Positions 18,630-28,217 are shown, counted from the stretch's first letter. The stretch: DNA of 63,317 nucleotides from S012-113 sp965368405 (GCA_965368405.1 CBDUMS010000006.1:1-63317); one strand, 5' to 3'. Numbers and translations: made by a program. Notes: generated by a model from the letters alone, not told the origin.

Positions 18630-19262
18630 TTATTCTCCTAACCGGAGAACTACTCCACCTGTAAAATCTCCTTGAATTATTTCAGAACCAAAATACGTTC
18701 CACCGCCGCAACCAGCACCTCCAGTGCCTACTCCACAGCCAAAACCTACTCCACCAAAGTAAAGAGGCATGAGCATGCGTGCTTGAAATTTAACGCCAAC
18801 GACGTCTGAAAAGAAATATTTCACTCCAACGCCTAGACTTACGGCAAATCGCCAGGCATCTTCATTTTGCTCAGTCGGGTTAAATCTTGAAGCTCCAAGA
18901 CTAAATAATCCATAAGGGATAAAGGTATCTCCCTCCATAAACGGCTTCATTGCTCCGAGTTGATAATATTCAACATTAATCGGTTGTGCTTCAACTACCT
19001 CAACCACACCTCCATCTTGCGAGAGGGTTGAAGAAAACCGCATGTAAGACAACTCTCCTACAATTCCAAAAGGTGTTTTATATCCTAATCCAACTCCAAA
19101 GTTTCCTCCATCGGCAATTTGCAAACGATATCCATTATAGGAATACATAGTTTTGGATTTTGGCACGTACCCCCCATAAACATTAATTTCAAACTGTGCC
19201 AGCGCCGGTTGCACCCCAATGGCCAATACAAGAACGATTATTAATAATATATTTTTTTTCAT
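18630..19262 (-). CDS. Outer-membrane beta-barrel protein
   Basis: The likely start is the ATG at 19262, giving 210 aa, because a signal peptide (MKKNILLIIVLVLAIGVQPALA-Q) begins there; the upstream in-frame ATG at 19322 would add 20 residues and run into the neighbour. The mature part is Gly- and aromatic-rich with a Cys/Gly loop (GFGCGVGTGGAGCGGG) near residue 175 that could form one or two disulfides. It ends with a strand GGVVLRLGE. A small barrel is inferred and the function is unknown. It starts 10 nt after the thioredoxin-like gene and is probably co-transcribed with it. Confidence 0.75.
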   Translation of the reverse strand: MKKNILLIIVLVLAIGVQPALAQFEINVYGGYVPKSKTMYSYNGYRLQIADGGNFGVGLGYKTPFGIVGELSYMRFSSTLSQDGGVVEVVEAQPINVEYYQLGAMKPFMEGDTFIPYGLFSLGASRFNPTEQNEDAWRFAVSLGVGVKYFFSDVVGVKFQARMLMPLYFGGVGFGCGVGTGGAGCGGGTYFGSEIIQGDFTGGVVLRLGE

Positions 19263-19272
19263 ATTAACTAAA

Positions 19273-19830
19273 TTACATTTTCCATTTAATATTACATCCC
19301 ACACTGGGAATTTGATTTTCACTAATAGGATTCCCAGCGATCAGGTCGTCCATTGCTCTTTTCAAGTCTTCACCCGATACGGGAATCGCATTGCCAGGTC
19401 GTGAATCATCGAGCTGGCCTCGGTATACTAATTCTTCATTATTATTAAACAAATAAAAATCTGGGGTGCATGCCGCTTCATACGACTTTGCGACCTCCTG
19501 TGTTTCATCATACAAATAAGGAAAATGGTATTGCCAAGATTTAGCTTCTTCCAGCATGGCCTCAGGTGAGTCTTCGGGATAATCTTCAATATCATTAGAA
19601 CTGATCGCAGCAACGCCTATTCCTTTGGATAAGTACTCATTGCAAAGATCAACGAGCTCCTTTTTAATATGCTTAACGTAAGGACAATGGTTACAAATGA
19701 ACATAACCAACAAACCGTTTTCTCCAAGTATATCGTTCAAGGATAGTACCGATCCGGAAATTACATCGGGTAATCTAAAGTCGGGTGCCTTTGTACCCAA
19801 GGAAACCATTTTTGATGGTGTTAATGACAT
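19273..19830 (-). CDS. Thioredoxin-fold (AhpC/TSA-type) redox protein
   Basis: This 185-aa thioredoxin-fold protein reads GTKAPDFRLPDVISG, then LLVMFICNHCPYVKHIK. The active-site region CNHCPY resembles the CxxC of the peroxiredoxin/ResA-like family with a distinctive NHCPYV that marks a conserved bacterial subgroup. CTPDFYLFNNNEELVYRGQLDD supplies the cis-Pro loop. No signal peptide is seen, so it is likely cytoplasmic. An exact -7 promoter box at 19836-19843 is only 5 nt from the ATG at 19830; the internal ATG at 19809 (MVSLGTKAPDF) would give a normal leader and may be the true start. Confidence 0.85.
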   Translation of the reverse strand: MSLTPSKMVSLGTKAPDFRLPDVISGSVLSLNDILGENGLLVMFICNHCPYVKHIKKELVDLCNEYLSKGIGVAAISSNDIEDYPEDSPEAMLEEAKSWQYHFPYLYDETQEVAKSYEAACTPDFYLFNNNEELVYRGQLDDSRPGNAIPVSGEDLKRAMDDLIAGNPISENQIPSVGCNIKWKM

Positions 19831-20187
19831 AAGGCCAAAAATAAGTCAGATGTAGATAAAAAACACTTTGATGAACATTTAAACTTTCTGAGCATGCAAA
19901 ACAAGGTTATTTCAGGGTAATCAGAATATATTTTATTATATATTTTAGGATATTTATACACCATTCGCCAATATCAGGAATTATCAATCTCGATAAATTC
20001 AACTTGGTAGACTCGGTAATTTTTTTTTCTCGCTACATTATTTCCTGTAATTACGTCAAATGCTTAAAAAGCAACAGACCAATTTTTGCCATACAACTAG
20101 ATGATATCCTGTGAGCGAAACATTAGTTTTTATCTACTTCTTTTAGACTACTACATTGCCTAATTTTCAATTATAAGGCACTTTTTT
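19831..20187. other. Gene-free AT-rich intergenic region (357 nt)
   Basis: This is a divergent gap between the thioredoxin-like gene and the AsmA-like gene. It has one exact minus-strand TAnnTTTG box (TATTTTTG, 19836-19843) for the thioredoxin-like gene and only near matches on the plus strand (taattttc about 27 nt before the AsmA ATG). AT-rich runs occur around 19925-19955. I see no ORF longer than a few codons, no RNA gene and no repeat. Confidence 0.6.
19836..19843 (-). promoter_or_regulatory. Candidate -7 promoter element (TATTTTTG)
   Basis: An exact match to TAnnTTTG on the minus strand, 5 nt from the annotated ATG and about 26 nt from the alternative ATG of the thioredoxin-like gene. 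It favours the internal start. Confidence 0.45.
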
Positions 20188-22806
20188 ATGGCCCAACCTA
20201 ATATTTCTCCTCCCAAAAAACGGCAATTCCTCTTTAATCCATTAAAGAGACCTATGCCTTATATTGGCCTGATTTTAGGTGTGCTTATCATAATATTTCA
20301 AGGAACACTTCGCCAATACACCGCCAATGTAGTTGGAGGATGGCTCATCAGCAGTTTAAAGTCGAGCACCGAGGGCAATTACACACTCAAGTATGATTTT
20401 GTGCGATTCGATATTTTTACAAAAGAACTTCGAATCCAGAATCTTGAATTACATCTTGATACTACCGTTATTCAGGAAGAAGAATACCTCGAAAGATATA
20501 GTAATTTGGTTGATGTATCCACTCCATTGGCTGTACTAAAACTCGAGAGCTTATGGGATTTAATCATTAATGATAAATTACGCGTAGCCTTTATTGGCCT
20601 GAAGGAACCCAATTTCGATCTAATTCGCTCAGAAAGTTTATCGGAGGAAGAAAATGAAGAAAACAAACAACAAACTACCGAGAAAATACGCGCCTATCTT
20701 AATGAAATCGAAGTTGATAGCATACGTGTCCTAAACGGTTCCCTGAGTGTGAACCTTCAAAATGCCTCTCGTGAAGACGTGGTTGGTTTCAAAGTAGGTA
20801 ATTTCTCTTCCCTACTACGCGGTTTTGAACTCAGTGAAATTAGCAACAAGAGACTCTTTCAAGGTATTTACGTTGATAAAGTAGAGCTGGAAGTCCTTGA
20901 TCAGGAAATAGAGTTCACTCAATTTAATCACAGACTGGGATTTAAACGTCTTTGGATATCCTCAGAAGATTCTGTTATTCAGCTAGATACACTTAAGCTT
21001 AAACCAATCGTAACAGGCGACTCAAACACTTCCGGATTACTTGAGCTTAATCAAATCGCCTTAACATCTATAGATTTCCGAAAGGCATACGACGAGTTTA
21101 TTCTGGACATCGGCAATTTCGCCCTGGATGCTGCTGACCTAACTATAATAAAGAATAAACTGTCCACGCTTGAAGCTAGCAATAGAATTAATCTAACAAA
21201 ACTGCCCTTTAAAGCATACAACGTACGAAATTTTGAGATCATTAACTCTTCGATAGACCTTCAATTGAAACGAAGAATGACTCTGGAAAACTTCAATTTC
21301 CGATTACAGGACATTACTATTGATTCTACCGCAGAAACGATACAAGACATTGTTTCTGGAGTTGATGATTTCGAGTTTCATGCACTTAATTCAAGTCTCG
21401 AACTACCTGATAGTATCCATGAAGCTTCTATTCGAAGCATCGACATTAGTTCTGAATCATCGAATATTATCGTGAAAAATATTGTCATAAACCCTATAGA
21501 AGAGCGACGAAAATACAGCCTTTACAAAGAGCGAGGAGCAAATCGAATTGCATATGGAACGATAAGACAGTTGCTATTCGACGGAGTCAATTTTGATGAA
21601 CTCATTGACAACCAGCAAGTTCTTGTGGATTCATTATACATCGTTTCTCCTAGTTTGAGCATAACAGAATATCCTTACATTACCCCTGTTCTCTCTACGA
21701 ATGATCCGCTAGACTATTTAATCCGAAAAGGTTATGTTTCCAATGGGTCTGTTAAGTATAATCTCCGCAAGAATGGCAGAAATAATAGAACTGAAGCACA
21801 TGGCATAAACGTTGATATTACCAACCTCTACCCAGAAAACAACATAAAACACGCCCCTACTTTCGATAATCTTGTGATTCAGGTAATGGATGGGTATAGT
21901 GAGCTTAAAGACATCGATCATATTATTGAATTCACAAACCTTCGTACCAATGATCTACGTAGATTCGATGTAAGCGATATCGAGCTTCATCCCGATTCAA
22001 CATTCTCGGCTGGTAATCAGTTTAGACTTAAAAGCAGTGGATTGAGTCTCATTGCCTACGATCGAGGTTTTATGTCAAATACGCGAAAGATTGAGCTGGA
22101 GGAATTATCAGCACAATCCTTTCAGTTGGATATTCATATTGATAATAAAAATCAACGAACTAAGCGAAGTGGAGCTTATGACGAACTTACGTTGAACAGA
22201 TTCTATTTCAATAATGGTAGAATTAACTATTTCGACTCCACCGCCAATCTTGTTTTTAATGATGTTTCGGCATTTGTAGACAGCTTGCATTATGACTTAA
22301 AAGATACCATCAATGCTATCCCAATAGAATTTAAAGACCTTAAGCTGGCACATAAGAGCTTTGAAATAGATACGGACAAGCTAATTATTTCAGGAAGTAA
22401 GGGGGAATTCTCTGAGCGAGACGCTATCATTAGCTACTCAGGCATTAAGTATAATAATGCCGTAGGTGTGAATGGTGATTTAGAAAAATTGGAGCTGAAA
22501 GGTTTAGATCACAAAAAGCTGTTATCTGACAGCAAGCTCAAGTTCGAATATTTACTTCTTGATAATCATAACCACAAAATAGAGATTAATGGTGTTGATT
22601 CAAGCACATCACAGCTGGAAACCAATGTTAATCAGGTTAAACGAATGCTCTTACAACGTTTTTCTTCTATTGATATTGATAGTGTAACCTACTTGGGAGG
22701 CGATATTATATTTAATCAGAAACAGCGAAAGACTAGTATCAATAATTTGAACCTCATAATCCGAGATTACTATTTAGATTCTGCTTCGGTAGACAGTGTT
22801 GTTTAG
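20188..22806 (+). CDS. AsmA-like giant membrane-anchored protein, N-terminal part (frameshifted)
   Basis: The 872-aa reading frame opens with a basic N-terminus (KKRQFLFNPLKRP), a single membrane anchor (about 24-42) and then long beta-rich sequence typical of AsmA-like/DUF748 proteins of the bridge-like lipid transfer superfamily: YDFVRFDIFTKELRIQNLEL, with recurring LxxxNxxI and DSxxxxxP segments. It stops at TAG (22804-22806) in the middle of a domain. The next frame continues without a gap into the 22872-24641 part, reading LAPQNWNINASSIKTAG directly after the break. One extra T in the GTTGTTTAG tract would fuse both into one protein of about 1480 aa. The intact protein would hang from the inner membrane into the periplasm. 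Confidence 0.8.
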   Translation: MAQPNISPPKKRQFLFNPLKRPMPYIGLILGVLIIIFQGTLRQYTANVVGGWLISSLKSSTEGNYTLKYDFVRFDIFTKELRIQNLELHLDTTVIQEEEYLERYSNLVDVSTPLAVLKLESLWDLIINDKLRVAFIGLKEPNFDLIRSESLSEEENEENKQQTTEKIRAYLNEIEVDSIRVLNGSLSVNLQNASREDVVGFKVGNFSSLLRGFELSEISNKRLFQGIYVDKVELEVLDQEIEFTQFNHRLGFKRLWISSEDSVIQLDTLKLKPIVTGDSNTSGLLELNQIALTSIDFRKAYDEFILDIGNFALDAADLTIIKNKLSTLEASNRINLTKLPFKAYNVRNFEIINSSIDLQLKRRMTLENFNFRLQDITIDSTAETIQDIVSGVDDFEFHALNSSLELPDSIHEASIRSIDISSESSNIIVKNIVINPIEERRKYSLYKERGANRIAYGTIRQLLFDGVNFDELIDNQQVLVDSLYIVSPSLSITEYPYITPVLSTNDPLDYLIRKGYVSNGSVKYNLRKNGRNNRTEAHGINVDITNLYPENNIKHAPTFDNLVIQVMDGYSELKDIDHIIEFTNLRTNDLRRFDVSDIELHPDSTFSAGNQFRLKSSGLSLIAYDRGFMSNTRKIELEELSAQSFQLDIHIDNKNQRTKRSGAYDELTLNRFYFNNGRINYFDSTANLVFNDVSAFVDSLHYDLKDTINAIPIEFKDLKLAHKSFEIDTDKLIISGSKGEFSERDAIISYSGIKYNNAVGVNGDLEKLELKGLDHKKLLSDSKLKFEYLLLDNHNHKIEINGVDSSTSQLETNVNQVKRMLLQRFSSIDIDSVTYLGGDIIFNQKQRKTSINNLNLIIRDYYLDSASVDSVV

Positions 22807-22871
22807 CACCCCAAAACTGGAACATTAACGCGTCTAGTATAAAAACTGCTGGTATAAAAGACACCATTGAG

Positions 22872-24641
22872 GTGAGTGGAATTTCCGTAGATCTAATAAA
22901 GAATACACTTTTCACAGGCAATATTGAAGGAAGGATTGCGAACCCAACGAGTGAAATATCATTCTCATCGCCTGGTGTCCTTTTATCAGGATTTCGTCTA
23001 GAAAACCTCTTAAAAAAGAATTACTCCCTCGATACCTTATTAATCGCTAACAGCACAATAAAGTTGAATAGAATTGATAGTACTGAGAACAACGTAACGC
23101 TGGATGGCGCTAAGCAAAGAGTAAATAATGACTTTAGAAATATTTTTGACCGTTGGTCGAATCTCAACTATGATAGTTCATATCGCGTGCCCATTAAAGA
23201 AATATTGCAAAACCCTGTCGAACTCGATTCATCAAAGAACATAAATTTCAGGAAGTTACTCGGCAAACTTAACCTAACTAAAGAACCAGAAGTGGATGAC
23301 GGAGACGTCCCTGTCACTGAGGATTCGGTATTTCAGTATAGAGTAATTAGCAAAGCCGACCCAACGAATGGGCGCATTCATTATATTGGTTTGGATAACT
23401 CAAGATTTGAAGTTTCGGTTAATAATATACCCAAACCGGAGCTTAAGTCACTTAAATTCTCGGTTGCGGTAAATGGGTTACTACTTGATTCAATTAATCA
23501 ATTTAACGTTTACAATCACTTTGAAGATGTCACCTTAGATGTCTATGATTATGAATTTACCTTCCCCGATAGTTTGAATAAAGTTGGATTTAAGAAGCTT
23601 TCTTTTTCTACCGATCGCGATGTAATTGATTTAGATGGAATCAGTTTCACACCATTGGTTGATAAGTATGATTATGCGAATAAGGTGGGACACCAAGTAG
23701 GCTGGCATAAGCTCCAGGATGTAAACCTTAGCATCAACAGCCTCGACATCCATAAACTAATTAACGACAAAATAATTCATATCCGCTCACTCAATACTAA
23801 TGGTGGTATCCTAGATATATTTAAAGACAAGGAGTTGCCTATTCCTGTAAACCAACGCAGGCCCATGCTTCAAACCAGTATAAGAAACATCCCGATTCCA
23901 ATCCATGTGGATACGATCGGTGTCAATGATTTTCATGTAAACTTTACTTCAAGGTTATCCTCCACACTGCCTGAAGGCTCACTTAACTTTCATGAAATAA
24001 ACGCTACTACAACGAATTTAACGAATATAGATACGCTTATTTTCGAAGACCCAAGCCTGAGGATCAAGGCATCCACAAAGATTATGGGTAAAGGTGTGCT
24101 TACGGCTAATTTCAATTTTGATCTTGGCGATCCCGACCAGCGTTTCATTTTCGATGGTCACCTTACGGCAATGAGCGCCCGTGAATTCAACAGTTTACTT
24201 GAGGCTACTGCTTATGTTTCTATCGAGAGCGGTAATATTAAGGAAATTGAATTAGCGGCAGAAGGTGACGAACATTACGCTATGGGTGGCATGACCTTTG
24301 AGTATAATAATCTTAAAGTATCTACAATTACCAAGAAGAATTTAAAGACCACTGGTATGGGAAAAGTAATAAAAACCTTTTTCGCTAATGCTTTTGTCGT
24401 GAAAAAGAATAACCCAAGCTTTAAGTTTTTCCCTAGAAGTGGTGCGATGTATTTCGAACGGGATCCGCAGAGAATTGTGATTGATTATGTAGCAAAAACG
24501 GCTATGAGTGGTGTTGTTAGTAGTATTGGAGCCAGAAATGTAAGGAAGGATATCAAACGAATTCAAAATGAAAGCAAGAAAGAAAAAGACGCTGAACGCA
24601 AGGCTACCAAGAAAGCGAATCGTGAGTCTACAGTGCTCTAA
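22872..24641 (+). CDS. AsmA-like protein, C-terminal part (frameshifted)
   Basis: This 589-aa frame is the continuation of the AsmA-like protein. Homologous-looking sequence extends upstream of its first start codon to the TAG at 22804 (CLAPQNWNINASSIKTAGIK). The end has the AsmA/DUF748 signature region, with LTAMSAREFNSLLEATAYVS, an amphipathic GGMTFEYNNLKVSTI strand, then RSGAMYFERDPQRIVIDYVA and MSGVVSSIGARNVRKD, followed by a Lys-rich tail. The ATG-type start at 22872 is a formal choice; independent expression is not supported by a promoter. The 3' end overlaps the convergent DUF5916 gene by 4 nt. Confidence 0.75.
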   Translation: MSGISVDLIKNTLFTGNIEGRIANPTSEISFSSPGVLLSGFRLENLLKKNYSLDTLLIANSTIKLNRIDSTENNVTLDGAKQRVNNDFRNIFDRWSNLNYDSSYRVPIKEILQNPVELDSSKNINFRKLLGKLNLTKEPEVDDGDVPVTEDSVFQYRVISKADPTNGRIHYIGLDNSRFEVSVNNIPKPELKSLKFSVAVNGLLLDSINQFNVYNHFEDVTLDVYDYEFTFPDSLNKVGFKKLSFSTDRDVIDLDGISFTPLVDKYDYANKVGHQVGWHKLQDVNLSINSLDIHKLINDKIIHIRSLNTNGGILDIFKDKELPIPVNQRRPMLQTSIRNIPIPIHVDTIGVNDFHVNFTSRLSSTLPEGSLNFHEINATTTNLTNIDTLIFEDPSLRIKASTKIMGKGVLTANFNFDLGDPDQRFIFDGHLTAMSAREFNSLLEATAYVSIESGNIKEIELAAEGDEHYAMGGMTFEYNNLKVSTITKKNLKTTGMGKVIKTFFANAFVVKKNNPSFKFFPRSGAMYFERDPQRIVIDYVAKTAMSGVVSSIGARNVRKDIKRIQNESKKEKDAERKATKKANRESTVL

Positions 24642-27142
24642 GCATCTTTCTTTTTAAAGTAGGCTATATCCACGAAGTAGACTAGCTTTAGCACCAAAGA
24701 ATTCGTCCCGGGTCCACTCAATGTATTGGATAAATTCTCACCAAAATTTTTCTCTGCAAAATCGGATCCAGAATAAATCTGGTTCTTATAAACGGCTGTA
24801 AAAAAGCTTCCTGGTGCCACCTGCCAGGAATAAACCATATCAATATTAAAGGCATTAAAGGTGGTGTTATGCTTCGGTAAGCCGTCTTCGTCTAAACCGG
24901 TATAATTACTTTCATTTAGGAGTCCCGACTCTTTGTCTAAACTATAAAAATCGGGGTGTTCCACCCAACTCCAGTAATGCCGTAGCCTAAAGTTAAGTCC
25001 CATTTTGTTCGTGAAGGTATACTTAAAACCCATTGTATTGGTTATCGTATTTTGATTACGGAGACCAAAGATCACATCAGTAAGGTCATCATTATCGTCA
25101 TACAGTCTGGTTACATAACCTTTCGTATCCCTGCCTATATTTAAATTAAGATCATATTCTATATTTAATCGGTTGTTAACTCGATATTCTGGTCCTATCC
25201 CTCCAAAATACTCTGTCGCTCCATCTTCCGGTCGGTGCCAAAAGCCTGCAAAGAGTCGTGAACTAAATTTCTTTCGTCTATCCGATCTCACGGATCCAAA
25301 CATATTATAATTCATGCCCGTCTTAAAGAAATAACCTGCCTCTCGTGGTTCGAAATAGTTATAATTGTCAAACGGTCGCATCGTAAAGTTTATATCTGCA
25401 TTATAAAAGTTCCTGAATTGAGCTTGAACATTGCCCCTGAATTGAGCTTGGACATAGGTATTAGGTTTATAAAGCTGCTCATAATTAACCCGTAGATTTG
25501 CTTCAAATCTATTAAAAACTGAAAATGGCTTAAAGATATTATACCCTATCCTACCACTATAATCTACTCGATTATTTCGACGCATAAAGCCTAAGTCATT
25601 AATATCCCAAGTATCACTTTCAACCTGAACTCCCGTATTAAACTGAATCTTCCCTGACACTTTTGATAAAAACAGTCTCGACCTGAAGCCTTGTGTATTA
25701 ATTCGTTCATCATCTTCTACTGTAAAGATCTGACTTAGTCCAGCACTACCGCTGATACTATAGGTATTCGTTCTATCTCTAAAACGAAAATCGCCTAGTG
25801 TCACATTGGCATCTCTAAAATCGCCCTGGCGAATAACATTCGTGTTTATAAGTCCTATATAAGAATTATTCTTTAAGCTTTGGTCAACCACAAAAACGTT
25901 AAAATTCGTAATGGGTTCTATGAGATATTTTCGGCGTGGCCGCGCTAAGGTATCGCCTGATTCACTTAGCATTGCAGTATCCATTTCTATTGTGGCATAG
26001 GTATTGCCGGTTACCGCATTAAAGACACCTATACCAGTGTTCGACTTTGTCCTCCCCGATAGTTTTGTAGCATTGATTAACTGTGTTGTCGCTGGAAATT
26101 CTACGATCTCTTCGTTATCTGCCAGTTCTTCATCAGGCACATCACCACGATTTTGCCCAATTCTACGCGAGTAAAAAATTCGGCCTTTATTAAATAACTC
26201 CGTGCCCTCTGTAAAGAATGGCCGGTTTTCATTAAAGCGAACCTCAAAAGGAGATAAGTTTAAAACCACATTATCGGATTGCACTTGGCTAAAATCAGGA
26301 ATAAGGCTCATATCTAAGGTAAAACTCTCACTTACACCCAGTTTCATATCCATACCTCCCGCTAAACTCCTGGAAAACGAACTTGATTCAGTATCGTACT
26401 CACCTCCTACAGAAAAATAGGGCAAAAATGAAAGGCGCAATGGTGGCTTTATCCCCTTTAGTCCTTGAAGTTGACCTGATTGATTGAGCTCTCCTTCAAC
26501 TTGCAAATCAATAAAATTCCAAGCTGACTCTTCGTTAAGCCTTTTGCTATTTCTACGGAAATTGATTCCCCATACGGGGTTTTCCTTTTTAGGAAACCGG
26601 ATTGCTGCATAGGGAATTTCTACCTCCACAACCCATCCCTCATCCGTTATTCGAACCTCACTGTTCCAAACAGCATCCCAATCTTCATCGAAATTTCTAG
26701 ACGTCATACTAGCATCGGCTTGTACGCCCGCCGCCGTTACGATATAAGCAAAGCCACTTTGGCCTTGATTATAGGTATCGATGATAATCCCAAATGCGTC
26801 TACATTTATTTCAAAATCATCACGATCTCCAAGTTCTTGTGGAATTGATTGGGGGTCTGGATCATGCAGCAATGCACCAATATAGAGTGATTTATTATCG
26901 TATGCGAAGTAAATATCTGAACGATAGCTAGCATCGGCACCATTATCGGGCTGTAGTTGATAAAAGTTGCCAGAGAATCCCATCGCACTCTTCCAGGCGT
27001 TATCATCTAGATTGCCATCTATTTTAATCTTCTCATTGATCCGTACAGCTTTCATTATCCGTAATGAATCCTGAGAAAATCCTTGTTGGCTAACTATAAT
27101 AACCAACATTAAGAAGATTCCTGTTCTAAACCAGTAGGGCAT
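24638..27142 (-). CDS. DUF5916 protein with N-terminal carbohydrate-binding-like domain
   Basis: The likely start is the ATG at 27142 (834 aa), where a signal peptide begins (YWFRTGIFLMLVIIVSQQGFSQ); a start at 27184 would add 14 residues. Residues about 25-215 form a CBM9-like beta-sandwich (KIKIDGNLDDNAWKSA, then DDFEINVDAFG and GWVVEVEIPYAAIRFPK). The rest is the DUF5916 barrel-like region with FSQVQSDNVVLNLSPFEVRF and ENRPFFTEGTELFNKGRIFYSRRIG. These large outer-membrane or surface proteins are widespread in Bacteroidota and sit near peptidase or glycan genes; the function is unknown. Convergent with the AsmA-like gene. Confidence 0.85.
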   Translation of the reverse strand: MPYWFRTGIFLMLVIIVSQQGFSQDSLRIMKAVRINEKIKIDGNLDDNAWKSAMGFSGNFYQLQPDNGADASYRSDIYFAYDNKSLYIGALLHDPDPQSIPQELGDRDDFEINVDAFGIIIDTYNQGQSGFAYIVTAAGVQADASMTSRNFDEDWDAVWNSEVRITDEGWVVEVEIPYAAIRFPKKENPVWGINFRRNSKRLNEESAWNFIDLQVEGELNQSGQLQGLKGIKPPLRLSFLPYFSVGGEYDTESSSFSRSLAGGMDMKLGVSESFTLDMSLIPDFSQVQSDNVVLNLSPFEVRFNENRPFFTEGTELFNKGRIFYSRRIGQNRGDVPDEELADNEEIVEFPATTQLINATKLSGRTKSNTGIGVFNAVTGNTYATIEMDTAMLSESGDTLARPRRKYLIEPITNFNVFVVDQSLKNNSYIGLINTNVIRQGDFRDANVTLGDFRFRDRTNTYSISGSAGLSQIFTVEDDERINTQGFRSRLFLSKVSGKIQFNTGVQVESDTWDINDLGFMRRNNRVDYSGRIGYNIFKPFSVFNRFEANLRVNYEQLYKPNTYVQAQFRGNVQAQFRNFYNADINFTMRPFDNYNYFEPREAGYFFKTGMNYNMFGSVRSDRRKKFSSRLFAGFWHRPEDGATEYFGGIGPEYRVNNRLNIEYDLNLNIGRDTKGYVTRLYDDNDDLTDVIFGLRNQNTITNTMGFKYTFTNKMGLNFRLRHYWSWVEHPDFYSLDKESGLLNESNYTGLDEDGLPKHNTTFNAFNIDMVYSWQVAPGSFFTAVYKNQIYSGSDFAEKNFGENLSNTLSGPGTNSLVLKLVYFVDIAYFKKKDA

Positions 27143-27278
27143 AGCGATCAATCCAAGGTTAGGGTTCCATAATTCACAACGCAAAGGTCATTGAAAGGTT
27201 CAAAAACATCGTCTTTTGAGCTAAATAACTTATAAATGGTATATATTGGTGTTTACCGGACTAATAACTCTACGAATT

Positions 27279-27788
27279 TTGACGATTTCTATCATATCTG
27301 ATACACATTCTTATACAGACGATCAACTCATTAGACAATTACATGATTCGGATGAAATCTGGCATGCCGGGGATGTCGGCTCATTAAAGATAATTGATGA
27401 ATTAAATGCCCTTACAGGAAATCTAAGAGTAGTATCCGGCAATATTGATGGTAAAGATGTAAGAATAGCATCGCACGAACATCTCTTTTTTACAGTTTCA
27501 GGTATCAGAGTCCTCCTCGTACATATCGCAGGGAGCCCTCCTCGCTATAATCCAAAGGTTAAAAAAATGATTGCAGAATTTAGGCCGAATCTATTAGTAT
27601 GTGGCCATTCGCACATCCTGAAGGTTGTGAATGACCCTAAAAACGCTCTGCTCTATATTAACCCAGGAGCCTGCGGCCACCATGGGTTTCATAAAGTTAG
27701 AACGATTATTAAATTCGATATCGCCAATGGGAAACCTACCAATATGCGTGTTGTTGAGCTTGGCAAACGCGGCAAAATAGGTTCTTAG
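27279..27788 (+). CDS. YfcE-like metallophosphoesterase
   Basis: The protein (169 aa from TTG at 27279) has all calcineurin-type metal motifs: IISDTH, WHAGDVG, VSGNIDG, LVHIAG and CGHSHI, in the order and spacing of the YfcE/MJ0936 phosphodiesterases. It is a cytoplasmic two-metal phosphodiesterase with unknown physiological substrate. No ATG exists in frame near the N-terminus. TTG at 27279 gives the usual start MTISIISDTH; TTG 27246 or GTG 27249 would add 10-11 residues that are not typical of the family. Confidence 0.85.
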   Translation: MTISIISDTHSYTDDQLIRQLHDSDEIWHAGDVGSLKIIDELNALTGNLRVVSGNIDGKDVRIASHEHLFFTVSGIRVLLVHIAGSPPRYNPKVKKMIAEFRPNLLVCGHSHILKVVNDPKNALLYINPGACGHHGFHKVRTIIKFDIANGKPTNMRVVELGKRGKIGS

Positions 27789-27790
27789 GC

Positions 27791-27815
27791 AAAAAAAAGA
27801 CGGGTCAAACCCGCC
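27791..27815 (-). terminator. Rho-independent terminator
   Basis: A GC-rich stem (ggcgggt/acccgtc, one G-T wobble, 3-nt loop) is followed on the minus strand by eight T residues. It lies between two convergent genes and ends the lysine-rich protein gene. Read on the plus strand the stem has a mismatch and a shorter TCTTTT tail, so it may also stop the phosphodiesterase transcript. Confidence 0.8.
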
Positions 27816-27842
27816 TCTTTTAATTATTCCGATCAGGTTATA

Positions 27843-28181
27843 CTATTCTTTTTCCTTTTTTGCTTTTGGAGCTGCTTTCTTCTTAGGAGCTGCTTCCTTT
27901 TTTTCTTTAGCAGGTGCTTTTTTCTTTGCAGCAGGCTTTTTGGTTTTCGGTTTTGCTTCTTCTTTCACTTCCTCTACAACTACTTCTGCCTTTGCTTTGG
28001 GCTCAGCTTTAGGTTCTTTCGCTTTAGAAGCTTTGGGAGCCTTTTTAAAACCCTCTTTGATCTCCTCAATATCCACCTGCTTAATTACAGGCTTAAATCC
28101 CTCAATCTTTAATTTTTGAGCTCTAACCTTAGCTTTTAATTTATTCTTTCGTCCCTTACGCTTTAATCTGGTTACTGCCAT
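27843..28181 (-). CDS. Lysine/alanine-rich basic protein with histone-H1-like tail
   Basis: The 112-aa protein starts with a conserved-looking basic segment (MAVTRLKRKGRKNKLKAKVR, then PVIKQVDIEEIKEGFKKAP). It continues as a low-complexity tail of Lys, Ala, Pro and Glu, with KPAAKKKAPAKEKKEA near the end. Such tails resemble eukaryotic histone H1 C-termini and bacterial HU/Hc1-type nucleoid proteins and bind nucleic acids by charge. The N-terminal 45 residues recur in small Cytophagales proteins as I recall, without known function. An exact -7 box lies 28 nt upstream and a terminator follows, so it is a single-gene unit. Confidence 0.75.
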   Translation of the reverse strand: MAVTRLKRKGRKNKLKAKVRAQKLKIEGFKPVIKQVDIEEIKEGFKKAPKASKAKEPKAEPKAKAEVVVEEVKEEAKPKTKKPAAKKKAPAKEKKEAAPKKKAAPKAKKEKE

Positions 28182-28209
28182 GATTTATCTATTTCAAAAT
28201 TTCGAAGTG

Positions 28210-28217
28210 CAAAAATA
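28210..28217 (-). promoter_or_regulatory. Candidate -7 promoter element (TATTTTTG)
   Basis: An exact TAnnTTTG match on the minus strand, 28 nt upstream of the lysine-rich protein ATG. A CAAA that would be a -33 TTTG lies 25 nt further upstream, slightly too far. Confidence 0.5.

Noticed and set aside
18635..18651. TTCTCC-N5-GGAGAA hairpin between the ABC exporter and beta-barrel genes as terminator
   Set aside because: It lies within the coding end of the minus-strand beta-barrel gene and no T-run follows.
22795..22810. Programmed -1 ribosomal frameshift joining the two AsmA-like frames
   Set aside because: The zero-frame codons before the stop (AGT GTT GTT TAG) do not form an X-XXY-YYZ slippery heptamer, and no downstream pseudoknot is evident. 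A missing T is simpler.
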